A stretch of 64,000 bases of DNA, taken from CS4-C045 sp963844115. GTDB lineage: Bacteria; Planctomycetota; Planctomycetia; Pirellulales; UBA7805. Location of the stretch: NCBI GenBank assembly GCA_963844115.1, contig CAWJNN010000046.1, positions 1-64,000 of the forward strand. The letters run 5' to 3'. Shown one piece after another: positions 1-8,633 of this stretch. Under the pieces are notes generated by a model, which was not told the origin of the DNA, made no database searches, and saw only the letters and a program-made list of their open reading frames with translations. Made by a program: the position numbers and the translations under genes. Positions within the stretch are counted from its first letter, which is position 1; the number at the start of each line of letters is the position of its first letter.

Positions 1-1
1 G

Positions 2-409
2 GAGCAAAAGGTGTATGCCGATCAAAGGTCCGAGGACCTGAGAAAGGAATACGACAAGCAAAAGGAACAGACGGAAAAGCTGCGGCAATCTGTCGTCGAA
101 CTGGAAACGAAGATCCGTCAAGCGCGGCAGAAGCAGACATTATTGCTGGCGCGTATGACGAGGGCCAATTCTTCGAACCGGATCAACCAGGCTCTGGTGA
201 ACGCCAACAGCAAATCGGCGTTCGCACAGTTCAGCCGACTGGAAAAGAGCGCAGATCGGGCGGAAGCCATGGCCGAAGCGTATGATCGCCTGGACGGGCG
301 CGATCCGGATGCTGAAGAACTGGCACGTGAATTTGAGGAAGCCGAGCGAAGCGAAAAGGTCGCGGCTGAATTCGAGGAGCTGAAGGCCCGTGTTCAGGAA
401 GAAGACTAA
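2..409 (+). CDS. pspA: PspA/IM30 family protein, C-terminal part (5' end outside window)
   Basis: The reading frame is open from the first bases and ends at a TAA, so only the last 135 or so residues are seen. They form one long charged, heptad-rich helix with few prolines or glycines (EDLRKEYDKQ, ELETKIRQARQKQ, RLEKSADRAEAMAEAYDRL), as in phage-shock protein A/IM30 proteins. Members of this family bind the inner face of the cytoplasmic membrane and assemble into ESCRT-III-like coats that limit damage. That role is known for the family and is inferred here. The stop overlaps the start of the next gene by about 20 bases, suggesting translational coupling. Another coiled-coil protein cannot be excluded without the N-terminus. 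Confidence 0.8.
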   Translation, partial: EQKVYADQRSEDLRKEYDKQKEQTEKLRQSVVELETKIRQARQKQTLLLARMTRANSSNRINQALVNANSKSAFAQFSRLEKSADRAEAMAEAYDRLDGRDPDAEELAREFEEAERSEKVAAEFEELKARVQEED

Positions 410-779
410 CGCAGCCGACTATTCGCTCGCCGCGCATGTTTTCGGTGCCCTACGCGCATGGTGGACTCAGGATCGTATCCGAATCTCGCCGCGTGAAGGG
501 CAACTACTGACGTTGCAGGCGCCTTGCATCCTGGAGATTCATGGTGAGCTTGTTCAGTTGACGGATCGTGTCGTGGGCCAATCGGAGGGAGGGCCCTACG
601 TAGAGTACTGCGGAATCGTTCTCGAAGGCGAAACGAAATGCAAAATTCGCGTTCAACCCCACGATGGAAACGTATGCTGGACGACGGGCAATACGACCAC
701 CCTGCTTGCCCAGCACGAAATCATCGTTTACGGTGGCCAGAGCCAGTTGCGACGAGCTGCGAGGCAATTGGTAGAATAA
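390..779 (+). CDS. Hypothetical protein coupled to pspA
   Basis: A 129-residue frame starts at a GTG inside the end of the PspA-like gene. The overlap of about 20 bases is typical of a coupled operon partner. The protein is not recognised. It is soluble-looking, with no signal peptide or membrane segment, and is rich in beta-type sequence (LLTLQAPCILEIHGELVQL, EIIVYGGQSQLRRAARQLVE). Two cysteines lie mid-protein and an Arg/Ala-rich tail closes it. The frame is preferred over the competing minus-strand frame because of the coupling and the codon pattern. A role with the PspA-like protein is suggested only by position. Confidence 0.55.
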   Translation: MFRKKTNAADYSLAAHVFGALRAWWTQDRIRISPREGQLLTLQAPCILEIHGELVQLTDRVVGQSEGGPYVEYCGIVLEGETKCKIRVQPHDGNVCWTTGNTTTLLAQHEIIVYGGQSQLRRAARQLVE

Positions 780-889
780 ATCCACTGCTCGCTGTTTCCC
801 GTGTATATGTCACATGGATAGGAACCAGCGAAGTGCACGTTTACGCTTTGTCGAAAAATGTGCTGGTGACAGCTTGGCCAGTGATCGGT

Positions 890-966
890 CGTTTAACCCG
901 TTGCCGTAGGCGAGGAACTATTGGATCACACGTTAGCAGCCTCGCCTGCGGCAACGGGTTAAACGA
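890..966. repeat. Palindromic element, family C, copy 1
   Basis: Arms of about 26 bases (left begins CGTTTAACCCGTTGCCG, right ends CGGCAACGGGTTAAACG) flank a loop of roughly 25 bases. The element lies between two genes, just ahead of the sensor kinase. A second copy with the same arms lies at 47591-47662, so this is a dispersed family and not a local terminator, although the hairpin could stop transcription. Confidence 0.85.
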
Positions 967-993
967 TGCAAGTGCAACAAACGAAGTGCGCCC

Positions 994-3063
994 ATGTTCG
1001 AAGACTTTCGCATTTTCGGCGTTGGTATGGCCGCGGTGATCGATACGGCGCTTCTGTTCACGTTACTGGAACGTCGTAATTGGCGGTATCTCACCGCACC
1101 GATTGCCATCCTGGCGTTAGGCGGGTGGCTGTTTCATACGGGGGCTTTCATCCAGTTGATGCTGGTCGATGGTTCCGGACGATGGTTGCCGACAGTCCAA
1201 TGGCTGTCCGCCATGGCGACGGCAGCCGGTCTGGTATTAATGCCCAGCGCCCTGCTGCACGGGATCATGCGGTACTGGAGAACGGGCTTTGATCTTCCAT
1301 CCGCTTCGCGCCGGCGCTATTTCTTCGTTTATTTGCCCCTCGTCGTATTGCTGCCGGTCGCCGGTTGGTTCTGGAACGATCCTGCCGGCAGTTTCATGAA
1401 GGTCGTGTCGCCCTTGGTGTTGCCATTTGTCGTGTGGATGGTCGCGGTCAACTTGGGCTCCGCCATTGCAATGCTGATATTGCGACGTCGATTTCAACAA
1501 TCGGAATACCGGAAATTCTGTCTCTCGATGGCGATTGTGTTATTCGTGTTGTCTACATTGCTGACCATCACGTTCGGGTTCAGTTGGCCGGGCGGGCAGA
1601 AGTACCTGACGGTTGCGGTGACGATTGCCCCGCTCATGCCGGCGCTCGTGTTTGCCGTCTTTGTAGTTCGGTACAACTTCATGCGATTCATGCTCGAACA
1701 GACGATGGTCTACGCAGCCATCGTAGCAGGAGTCTTGCTGTTTCACCGTCTCGTTGTCGGCGACATGACCGACGCCTTGGGCCGTCGATATGGCGTAGAT
1801 TTTGGCGTGATCGAAGGGTTGCTGATATGCGCGTTGGTGTTGGTTTACCGACCGCTGCGCGAGCGCACCAGCGAGGCCTTGCGTTACCTGATGGGCAGTC
1901 GTGTCGATGACGTCCGCTTGCGAACTCGTCAGCTGGCCGTCGAATTGTCACGACACGCTGAGGACCCTCCACAACAGTTACTGGATTGGTTTGTTCATTC
2001 TGCGGCACACGCGCTCGCCGCGCCATTTGTCGCCGGATGGTTGTTTCCAGAGGACCAACCGCCTCGCTTGTCCGTCAGTGAGTCTGTCGAAATACCCGAT
2101 TCGGCGGCGCGTGAATTATTGCGACGACTCGAAGCTCACGAATTACAAGCGTGTAACCGCCGGGCCAGTCCGAATGCGGCCTTCCTGGACTTGCTGAAAG
2201 ACTGCGACGCCGGCCTGGCCGTGCGCCTTACCGCCCATCAGCAGAAGGGACTCTTCCTCTTCGGTCATCGCCGCTTTCGGCCGGGCTTGGGCGAAGAAGA
2301 AACAAACGGCATTGTGCTGCTGATCGAGCAGTTTGGCGTAACGCTTCATAATCGAGAGCTGCGGCATCAAGCGCTGGATGCTGAACGACGTGCGTTACAG
2401 AATGAGAAGCTCAGCACGATGGGTTTAGTCGCCAGCTGCCTGGCCCATGAAGTCAAGAATCCGTTGTCTTCGATCAAGACGATCGCCACCGTAATGTCCG
2501 AACAGCTAGGTCCGGAAAGCTCGCATCGTGACGACTTGCGTCTTGTGCTGGGTGAGGTCGAACGATTGACGGTTTGTACGAATCAGTTGCTCGGCTTTGC
2601 ACGACCTGCGGATCCTGAACAGCAATGCCATTCCCTGACCGACGTCCTGGAAGCGACCGTTCGATTCCTCAGTCATGTCGCGAAGCAACATTCGGTGGAA
2701 ATCCACACGCAGTTCGACGGCGAGCGAGTGAGCCTGCCGGCCGACGAAAATGCGGTGCGTGAAATCGCGTTCAACATATTGCGCAACTCCATGGAAGCGG
2801 CAGGTGAGGGTGGCCGGGTCGATGTGGCTTGTCATCGCAATGGGCGAACTGCTGTGGCAACGTTTACCGACAACGGTCCGGGAATCGCACCGGAGATCCA
2901 GGACACACTGTTTGAGCCTTTTGCGACAACGAAAGGACAGGGTACCGGCCTGGGGCTATATATCGTTCGACGCCGTGTCCAGGAGTTGGGTGGCGAAATA
3001 CGCTGTCAAACTGCGGCCGGCAAGGGAACGACCTTTACTATTGAATTCCCCGTTGCAGAGTAG
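994..3063 (+). CDS. Membrane-bound sensor histidine kinase
   Basis: This 689-residue protein begins with about eight hydrophobic segments (residues 5-290), then a GAF-like region (about 300-460), then a kinase core. The HisKA H-box LAHEVKNPLSS gives the phospho-accepting His near residue 485. The HATPase part has an N box (NILRNSMEAA), G1 (DNGPG) and G2 (GTGLGLYIV). It autophosphorylates and passes phosphate to a response regulator; the next gene, 13 bases downstream, is the obvious partner. The membrane part resembles the N-terminal sensor of PrsK-type kinases. The signal sensed cannot be read. The ATG follows palindrome C directly. Confidence 0.92.
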   Translation: MFEDFRIFGVGMAAVIDTALLFTLLERRNWRYLTAPIAILALGGWLFHTGAFIQLMLVDGSGRWLPTVQWLSAMATAAGLVLMPSALLHGIMRYWRTGFDLPSASRRRYFFVYLPLVVLLPVAGWFWNDPAGSFMKVVSPLVLPFVVWMVAVNLGSAIAMLILRRRFQQSEYRKFCLSMAIVLFVLSTLLTITFGFSWPGGQKYLTVAVTIAPLMPALVFAVFVVRYNFMRFMLEQTMVYAAIVAGVLLFHRLVVGDMTDALGRRYGVDFGVIEGLLICALVLVYRPLRERTSEALRYLMGSRVDDVRLRTRQLAVELSRHAEDPPQQLLDWFVHSAAHALAAPFVAGWLFPEDQPPRLSVSESVEIPDSAARELLRRLEAHELQACNRRASPNAAFLDLLKDCDAGLAVRLTAHQQKGLFLFGHRRFRPGLGEEETNGIVLLIEQFGVTLHNRELRHQALDAERRALQNEKLSTMGLVASCLAHEVKNPLSSIKTIATVMSEQLGPESSHRDDLRLVLGEVERLTVCTNQLLGFARPADPEQQCHSLTDVLEATVRFLSHVAKQHSVEIHTQFDGERVSLPADENAVREIAFNILRNSMEAAGEGGRVDVACHRNGRTAVATFTDNGPGIAPEIQDTLFEPFATTKGQGTGLGLYIVRRRVQELGGEIRCQTAAGKGTTFTIEFPVAE

Positions 3064-3076
3064 GGACAAGATAACT

Positions 3077-4466
3077 ATGCCGCTTCGAATCTTGATCGCT
3101 GACGACGAACAACCCGCTCGCTATGGCATGAAGCGAGCGTTGGAGTGCGAGCAATACGAAATCGACGAAGCCGCAGACGGACAGGCGGCGCTGGACGCAA
3201 TCCGTGCAGGCAGCTTCGATCTCGTCTATCTCGACCTCGCCATGCCGGCGCTCAGTGGCAAAGAAGTGTTACGGACCTTGCGCGACGAGCGGATTGACGG
3301 CAGGGTGGAAGTCATTGTCGTTACGGCCGATGACACGATTCAGACCGCCGTACAATGTGTCCAACTGGGAGCAGCCGATTACATCAACAAGCCCTATGAG
3401 GTCGAGCAAATTCGCGCTATCGCGCACCGATCATTCCGCCGCGTCCAACTACAGCAACGAGTGGCTCGACTGCAGCAGGAACTGGATCAGCGTCAGGCGT
3501 TCGGCGCGTTGGTTGGCGTCAGTCGTCCGATGCGAGACCTGTTTTCTCAGATGGAACGTGCGGCCCGAGCGCCGGTCGACGTGCTCGTCCAGGGAGAAAC
3601 GGGCACGGGCAAGGAGCTCATCGCTCGTCAGCTTCATCACCTGAGTGAGCGCGCTGACGGCCCCTTTGTTGCGGTCAACACAGCAGCCATGACGGAGACC
3701 TTGATCGAGAGTGAATTGTTCGGCCATGTGCGGGGCGCGTTTACCGGGGCACAAGCCGACCGTGTCGGCTATTTCCAGCAGGCTGCCGCCGGCACGCTGT
3801 TTCTCGACGAAATCGGAGACATGCCCCTGCCCGCCCAGGCAAAAATTCTGCGGGCGTTGCAAGAGCGAGTCATCTGCGCTGTGGGCCTCTTCCGAAGAGA
3901 TCGAAATCGATGTGCGCGTGATCAGCGCAACCAATCAAAAGTTACCAGAGGCTATTGAACAAGGGCTGTTCCGACAAGACCTTTACTATCGCATCAAAGG
4001 CGTGCAGTTGACGGTGCCTCCGCTACGCGATCGCCACGAAGATATCATCGTTCTGGCGAATTTCTTCTTAGAGCGAGAGGCGACTCGCGGTGGCGGAGCG
4101 GTCGTCGAGCTAGCGCGAGCAGCTATCGACGCCATGCTCGCTCATCCCTGGCCTGGGAATGTCAGAGAATTGGAGCATTTGATGGTGAGTGCTATTGCTA
4201 TGAAAGAAGGTGACGCGATCGGCGTGAGCGACCTTGGGCTTGAATCGTCATCCGCTTCAGATACTCCGCTGATCAACCACGAGACTCTCCTGGGACTACC
4301 GTTGACCGAAGCCAGGTCGCAATTGGTCGCCGCCTTTGAACGCCAGGCGATCGAGGCAGCGCTTCGCAGCAACGATAACAATGTCAGCGCCGCGGCACGG
4401 CAACTGGGCATTCACCGTCAGAGCCTCCAACAGAAGATGGCTCAACTGAACATCCAACGTCCATAG
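3077..4466 (+). CDS. NtrC-family sigma-54-dependent response regulator (one frameshift)
   Basis: Domains in order are a receiver (phospho-Asp in LVYLDLAMPA, near residue 53; Lys in INKPYE), a sigma-54 AAA+ domain (Walker A GETGTGKE, the sigma-54 contact loop GAFTGA, Walker B LFLDEIGD) and a Fis-type helix-turn-helix (VSAAARQLGIHRQSLQQKM). It should activate sigma-54 promoters when phosphorylated by the upstream kinase. The frame breaks near 3882-3888, where one extra base after the codons for AVG shifts reading. The next frame continues exactly as the family does (SSEEIEIDVRVISATN). Nothing else is missing, so a sequence error is likelier than loss of function. Target genes are unknown. Confidence 0.9.
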
Positions 4467-4605
4467 AACGATCAGAAAAGCAACACGCCGGAACTGCCCA
4501 TGGCTTGTTCCGGCCTGCGCGATACCTGTTTGGCCCTCCCAATTCATTGACCTTGCACATTGTTGGTACTTCTCGGGCTTCAAACGTCGGCGGTCACCAC
4601 GGACG

Positions 4606-5210
4606 TCAAACACCCGCGGTCACCACGGATCGGGCCATTTCCGGTTTAGCGGCGGTCGTTGCCGCCAGCCGCCGTCGAAATCTCACGTGCCGCCGACGGG
4701 TTACCTCGACAAGGGGATTCCAAACCGCGGCCGTCAGGCGATAGCGAATCAACAAGTGCCACATCGGGTTGGATCGCTTGTAAAGATATGACATCGCCAG
4801 GTAGGGCAGGATGGCGCGGATGTCGTCAGGTCGCCGCCGCCAGATGGAGGAGTGCGAGAATAGCCGGCGGTAGCACCATGCGTAGCCGTCGCCCAGTTGT
4901 TCGGCAGTCATGTGCCGTGGTCGAAAAACGACGTGCGCCGTGTCGTACAGCGACCAGTTCTTGTGCAACAGCCGACCCTCGGACTCTATCTTTCGGAATA
5001 GCGGCGTACTGGGGTAGGGTGTAAGAATGTGAAACGTGGCACACTCCAAGCGGTTTTCTTCGACCCACTGCGCCGTCCGCTGAAACACGTCCGCGCGGTC
5101 GTGGTCAAAGCCCAACACAAAACTGCCGTTCACCTGGATTCCATTGTCGTGCAACAAGGCAACGCGCCGTGCGTACTCGTCGGTCCGTGGACTCTTCTTA
5201 TTAGAGTCAG
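4606..5210 (-). pseudogene. Radical SAM (B12-binding type) protein, C-terminal remnant
   Basis: About 200 residues match the end of B12-binding radical SAM enzymes: VNGSFVLGFDHD, then ATFHILTPYPSTPLFRKIE and a basic tail. The N-terminal B12 and CxxxCxxC parts are missing. Homology-like sequence can be read upstream to about 5200 (TDEYARRVALLHDNG) and then runs into a palindromic element whose sequence supplies an in-frame stop. No continuation appears beyond the element. The element's insertion, or a deletion next to it, has therefore removed the 5' half. Whether the tail is still translated from a TTG near 5157 is doubtful. Confidence 0.75.
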
Positions 5211-5304
5211 AAAAAAGGTGTCACGTACCGATTCTAGAGTCGGGCCCCAGACAAAGGCCAAGCGAGATTACCTAATACCCCAAATCGGTACTTGACACCT
5301 TTTC
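5211..5304. repeat. 94-bp palindromic MITE-like element, family D, copy 1
   Basis: The ends are inverted repeats of about 20 bases (left AAAAAAGGTGTCACGTACCG, right CGGTACTTGACACCTTTT) around a core of roughly 50 bases. The near-identical second copy at 43883-43978 is in the opposite orientation, core included. A core conserved between copies, with mirrored ends and no gene, fits a non-autonomous mobile element. It sits exactly where the radical SAM gene is cut. Confidence 0.85.
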
Positions 5305-5615
5305 CTCCCCCCTGACGGATGGCTCTGCCGCTCGTTAGACGGCAACGTAAGTGACCCTAACGACAAGTTGATGGCAAATAACACGCGTACGATCGTGATC
5401 ACCCAACGATTCGACCAGTTGCCGCCGAGGTCGACCGGTTGGCGACTCTTATGGCGATTCCAAATGGACGCGGACAATGTTGGTACACACCGAATCGCGC
5501 AACGTCATCGAGTTTCATTTTCTTTTCATGATTCGGGGTTTTTCAGACGAAGTCAGTGGATAGCCTGTCTTATGGGACTCAGAAATGGGGATTCTCGGAA
5601 ATTTGGCGAAGCACT
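5305..5615. other. Intergenic stretch with no supported gene
   Basis: I see no convincing gene. A 69-codon minus-strand frame (5268-5477) has one hydrophobic stretch, but its end reads into element D, so I do not call it. The promoter of the ATP-grasp gene probably lies near the right end. Confidence 0.4.
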
Positions 5616-6614
5616 ATGACATTTGTCCTGACCACGCGTCAGCATCAGTACACAATTGCTAGCTATCTTGCGGCATGCGACGATGAGCTTGCCGCTCCTT
5701 TCGTACCGCTTTCGTATGAGGAATTGTTCCGCACGCGGCGGTTATCGCGCGGAGTCTACATCTTTGCCGATATCGATCGGCTTTCTCCGCCTGATACTGA
5801 AAGGGCAGGTCATTTTTGGCGGCAACTGAGCGAAGCTGGCTGTCGCGTCCTGAATCACCCCACACGGTCCATGCGACGGTACGAATTGTTAAGGACCCTT
5901 TACGAGCGAGGAATAAACGACTGGAACGTCTACCGAGTACCCGAACTACGCATGCCACAGAAGTTCCCGGTGTTTCTGCGACAGGAAGATGAGCATGGAG
6001 GAAATATTTCTCCGTTGCTTCATAGCCCTGCAGAAGTCGACGCTCAAATCGAGCAGTTGCGTAACGCTGGCAAGAGTTGTGAAGGCAAGATGCTGGCTGA
6101 ATTTTGCGATACGAAAGACGCAAATGGGATCTATCGGAAGTATGCGGCGCACGTTGTCGGCCCTCATGTCATTCCGCGTCATCTTTTTTTTGGTAACGAG
6201 TGGATGTTGAAGGGGCCGAAAATCGCGGATCGCGACGGCTTACTTGTTGAGGAAACAGAATACGTTCGAAGCAATCCCCATGAAGCCGAATTGAGGCGGA
6301 TCTTCCAGCTGGCCCGCATCGAGTACGGACGCATTGATTACTCGGTCCGTGATGGCAAAATTACGGTCTGGGAGATCAACACGAATCCGATGATCATGCG
6401 CCGCCTGGATGTCCAGCGCGAGTGGCGGCGCGAAATACAGCTTCAGTTTCTCAGGCGCTTTCGAGACGCCTTTACTGAGCTCGCGGTCGAAGCAGATTGC
6501 GGTCCGGCCAGTCCGAGATGCATTCGGATCGAAAGTAAGGACCTGCGTCCACCGTTGCCCAAGACACGTTGGGAGACAACGCGGGACATCCTGAGATGGC
6601 GACGCGCTGCGTAG
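5616..6614 (+). CDS. ATP-grasp family protein
   Basis: The protein has 332 residues from the ATG at 5616; an upstream ATG at 5556 would add 20 unconvincing residues. The C-terminal half has the ATP-grasp pattern, ending in YGRIDYSVRDGKITVWEINTNPM. The final Asp and Glu-x-Asn place the Mg-ATP ligands (WEINTNP). A middle segment (KFPVFLRQEDEHGG, HLFFGNEWMLKG) fits the ATP-binding lobes. ATP-grasp enzymes join a carboxylate to an amine or thiol through an acyl phosphate; the substrate here is unknown. It faces the HExxH gene tail to tail, 32 bases apart. A link to the neighbouring peptide locus is possible but not shown. Confidence 0.75.
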   Translation: MTFVLTTRQHQYTIASYLAACDDELAAPFVPLSYEELFRTRRLSRGVYIFADIDRLSPPDTERAGHFWRQLSEAGCRVLNHPTRSMRRYELLRTLYERGINDWNVYRVPELRMPQKFPVFLRQEDEHGGNISPLLHSPAEVDAQIEQLRNAGKSCEGKMLAEFCDTKDANGIYRKYAAHVVGPHVIPRHLFFGNEWMLKGPKIADRDGLLVEETEYVRSNPHEAELRRIFQLARIEYGRIDYSVRDGKITVWEINTNPMIMRRLDVQREWRREIQLQFLRRFRDAFTELAVEADCGPASPRCIRIESKDLRPPLPKTRWETTRDILRWRRAA

Positions 6615-6646
6615 TGCCTGGAATCAACAGTTTTGCCTGGTCCGGC

Positions 6647-8119
6647 CTACAAATGGAGCGCCGCGTCGGTCAAGCCTTCCGCGTGATTCTCTTTGTCGAA
6701 CCGACGCAGATGTTCCAGGATGATTTCGCGACAGTCTAAGGCACGGCCGTCGGCCTTGGCGGGCCGATAGCTGCCGTCTTCGCAGACTTCGAGCGCGGGA
6801 GACTCTTCGTTCAGATCTAAATCAGCAACCCGGCGGCGTACGTCACCGACGTCATGCTGCAACTGATCGAACAACTCGCGGCCAAAGTTCGTGAATTCCG
6901 CATAGCGACTCAAGACGCCGATGCCCAACCGTAGGCGTTCGGCCGTTGTCAGCAGCTGACACACGACAAACGGTCTGTCGACTTCACGTAAATCGTCCGC
7001 CTGGTAGACTTCCCGCCAGTAGCGTAACACGGGAACATGAACGTACACGGCATGGATCAGCCCATGCAACGGACGAAGATCATCACGCCACGGCGAATAA
7101 TAGCGCGGGGCGTGGCTTGGGTCCAGCTGCCAGGCATGAAAGAACTCACCCTGTTTCCCTTCGATGGCAAACAGACGGTTGTGATGCAATTCATGGATGA
7201 ACTTGTCACCCAACGCCAGCGCGTTATTGATGGGCACGCAAAAGAATGCTCCGGGCATCTCCGAATGACTGATATTCTGGTAGGTGCCAGATTCTTCCGG
7301 CTTGAACGCGATCGCGACAATCGCGTTCGAAAACTGGCGAAAGGATTCGGGATCGAACCGCTGAATGCAACGGAACGTATCGCCGGCAAGCCGGACATGT
7401 TGGCGTTGAAACTCGTTTCCTGCCTCCAAAACGGGGGCACAGTCATCGAAAGCCGTAATCCGGAAGGCATCTGCGGATAGCAAGACGGTGTAGTCGTCGA
7501 CGGTGACTTGAGCGCACTGGTGTACCAGGTAATCGGCGACGCAGGCATCCGGTTCCAATCGCAGGCGACCGCAAAGTTCCGGAGCTTCTAACAGCAAACA
7601 GCCGTTTTCGACTCCCCAAAGGTGGACGAAGCGCTCGCCCGAAATGGAAAACGGCGTGCCCGGAACCGCAAACGGCAGTTCCGCACGCAGCGGCCGTGCG
7701 AACCTGATATTTGTTTTGGCTACGGCAGCCACGCCTAAGACGATGGCCTTGAACTGTTCGAGATGAAAGGCGAGCGCCGCGGGCGGTGTGTCATGGCCAA
7801 TGCGCCGGCAGTACGCCACAACCGAAGGGTCACACTCAACGCCGGCAATACTCGCCTGTGCGAGATAATACGCTCGACGAATCCAAACGTGCGAAAAAGG
7901 TTGTTGCCAGACCCGCGTAAAAGCCGCGGAGTCAAAATCCGTGACCTTGTCTAAGAGGTCTAGAAACTCAGCGGTCGCTTCGTCCGACCAGTTCGCGCGC
8001 TGGAAGACGCTCTTCAGCGCCAACAGAACCGCCGCGCTCTTTTCCGACTGTTGGTAAAAGATTTCCTCGTCGTACCAAAGAAGCTGTTCAAGGGGCCGAT
8101 CGGTTGGCGCGTTCGTCAC
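6647..8119 (-). CDS. HExxH-motif peptide beta-hydroxylase-like protein
   Basis: This is a 490-residue soluble protein with a single HELHH motif near residue 308 (DKFIHELHHNRLF). The size and surrounding pattern fit the alphaKG-HExxH proteins found beside small peptides, some of which hydroxylate the beta carbon of residues in RiPP precursors using iron and 2-oxoglutarate. The family assignment is by motif and layout and is not certain; a metallopeptidase is the alternative. The GTG start at 8119 is preceded by a G-rich ribosome site (GGGGGGAG). It is the last gene of a four-gene minus-strand run, 41 bases after small peptide B. That order strongly suggests the peptides are its substrates. Confidence 0.72.
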   Translation of the reverse strand: MTNAPTDRPLEQLLWYDEEIFYQQSEKSAAVLLALKSVFQRANWSDEATAEFLDLLDKVTDFDSAAFTRVWQQPFSHVWIRRAYYLAQASIAGVECDPSVVAYCRRIGHDTPPAALAFHLEQFKAIVLGVAAVAKTNIRFARPLRAELPFAVPGTPFSISGERFVHLWGVENGCLLLEAPELCGRLRLEPDACVADYLVHQCAQVTVDDYTVLLSADAFRITAFDDCAPVLEAGNEFQRQHVRLAGDTFRCIQRFDPESFRQFSNAIVAIAFKPEESGTYQNISHSEMPGAFFCVPINNALALGDKFIHELHHNRLFAIEGKQGEFFHAWQLDPSHAPRYYSPWRDDLRPLHGLIHAVYVHVPVLRYWREVYQADDLREVDRPFVVCQLLTTAERLRLGIGVLSRYAEFTNFGRELFDQLQHDVGDVRRRVADLDLNEESPALEVCEDGSYRPAKADGRALDCREIILEHLRRFDKENHAEGLTDAALHL

Positions 8120-8160
8120 GAAGTCTCCCCCCTATTTTCGTTGTTGATGTCGCCTAGCCG

Positions 8161-8331
8161 TCAAAACGCTGGTTTGACACCTTCTTTGCTGCCGGAGGCC
8201 GTGAACGGCTTGCTCCACAGCTGTACTTCTTGTTTGTCATTGGGCTGGATTGCGGTGAGATGCATAGCAACCTGGTTGACACTCTCGTCTTTGGAAAGTT
8301 CTTCGAGCCGGATATCGGGACGCTTTTCCAT
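8161..8331 (-). CDS. Small peptide B, candidate RiPP precursor
   Basis: The peptide has 56 codons, with ATG at 8331 preceded by AGGAG about eight bases upstream. It is a clear paralogue of the peptide at 8447-8623. The N-terminal half is acidic and helical (IRLEELSKDESV, a likely leader). The C-terminal half holds LWSKPFTASGSK, which matches IWTKPFAASGGK in the sister peptide almost residue for residue. After the shared block the tails diverge (EGVKPAF here). Two adjacent copies with their own ribosome sites next to a candidate peptide-modifying enzyme are what a precursor pair looks like. The function is inferred; no known precursor family is claimed. Confidence 0.7.
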   Translation of the reverse strand: MEKRPDIRLEELSKDESVNQVAMHLTAIQPNDKQEVQLWSKPFTASGSKEGVKPAF

Positions 8332-8446
8332 GTGACTTCTCCTGATGAGATCAGCACGCTGGTCGCCGCTGCGACCGGCGTACTGGCCCAAATGTGGAAG
8401 GTCGATTCGTCAAAATGTGATCTGCGCCAACAAGCGCAGGTTTTCC

Positions 8447-8623
8447 TTATTGATCCAGTTGCGAAGGAATATCTACCTTGCCGCCGGATGCGGCAAACGG
8501 TTTGGTCCAGATTCTTGAACTTTCGCCATCGCGAGCGACAGTTCCATCGATTTGCGCAGCGACATCTTCAACGGTCGCATCCCGTTGCAGTTCGTTGAGT
8601 TGGATTTTTTCAGGTTGTTGCAT
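8447..8623 (-). CDS. Small peptide A, candidate RiPP precursor
   Basis: The peptide has 58 codons. ATG 8623 is chosen over the upstream GTG at 8641 because AGGGAGA sits just before it and because it aligns with the start of peptide B. It begins 11 bases after the sulfotransferase stop, so it shares that transcript. The leader-like half contains IQLNELQRDATVEDVAAQID; the block IWTKPFAASGGK is shared with peptide B; the tail is VDIPSQLDQ. Candidate modified residues are the Trp, Thr/Ser, Lys, Pro and Phe of the shared block. There is no signal peptide and no Cys, which argues against lanthipeptide or sactipeptide chemistry. Confidence 0.7.
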   Translation of the reverse strand: MQQPEKIQLNELQRDATVEDVAAQIDGTVARDGESSRIWTKPFAASGGKVDIPSQLDQ

Positions 8624-8633
8624 CGGATTCTCC

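Noticed and set aside
3840..3900. Programmed frameshift in the NtrC-type regulator
   Set aside because: No slippery heptamer or downstream structure is evident, and identical kinds of breaks occur all over the window.
5268..5477. 69-codon minus-strand frame beside element D
   Set aside because: Its C-terminus is encoded by the repeat, it has no ribosome site, and it shows no similarity to the cut radical SAM gene.
8154..8357. Alternative minus-strand frame over small peptide B
   Set aside because: It overlaps in another frame, lacks the ribosome site, and has no resemblance to the sister peptide.
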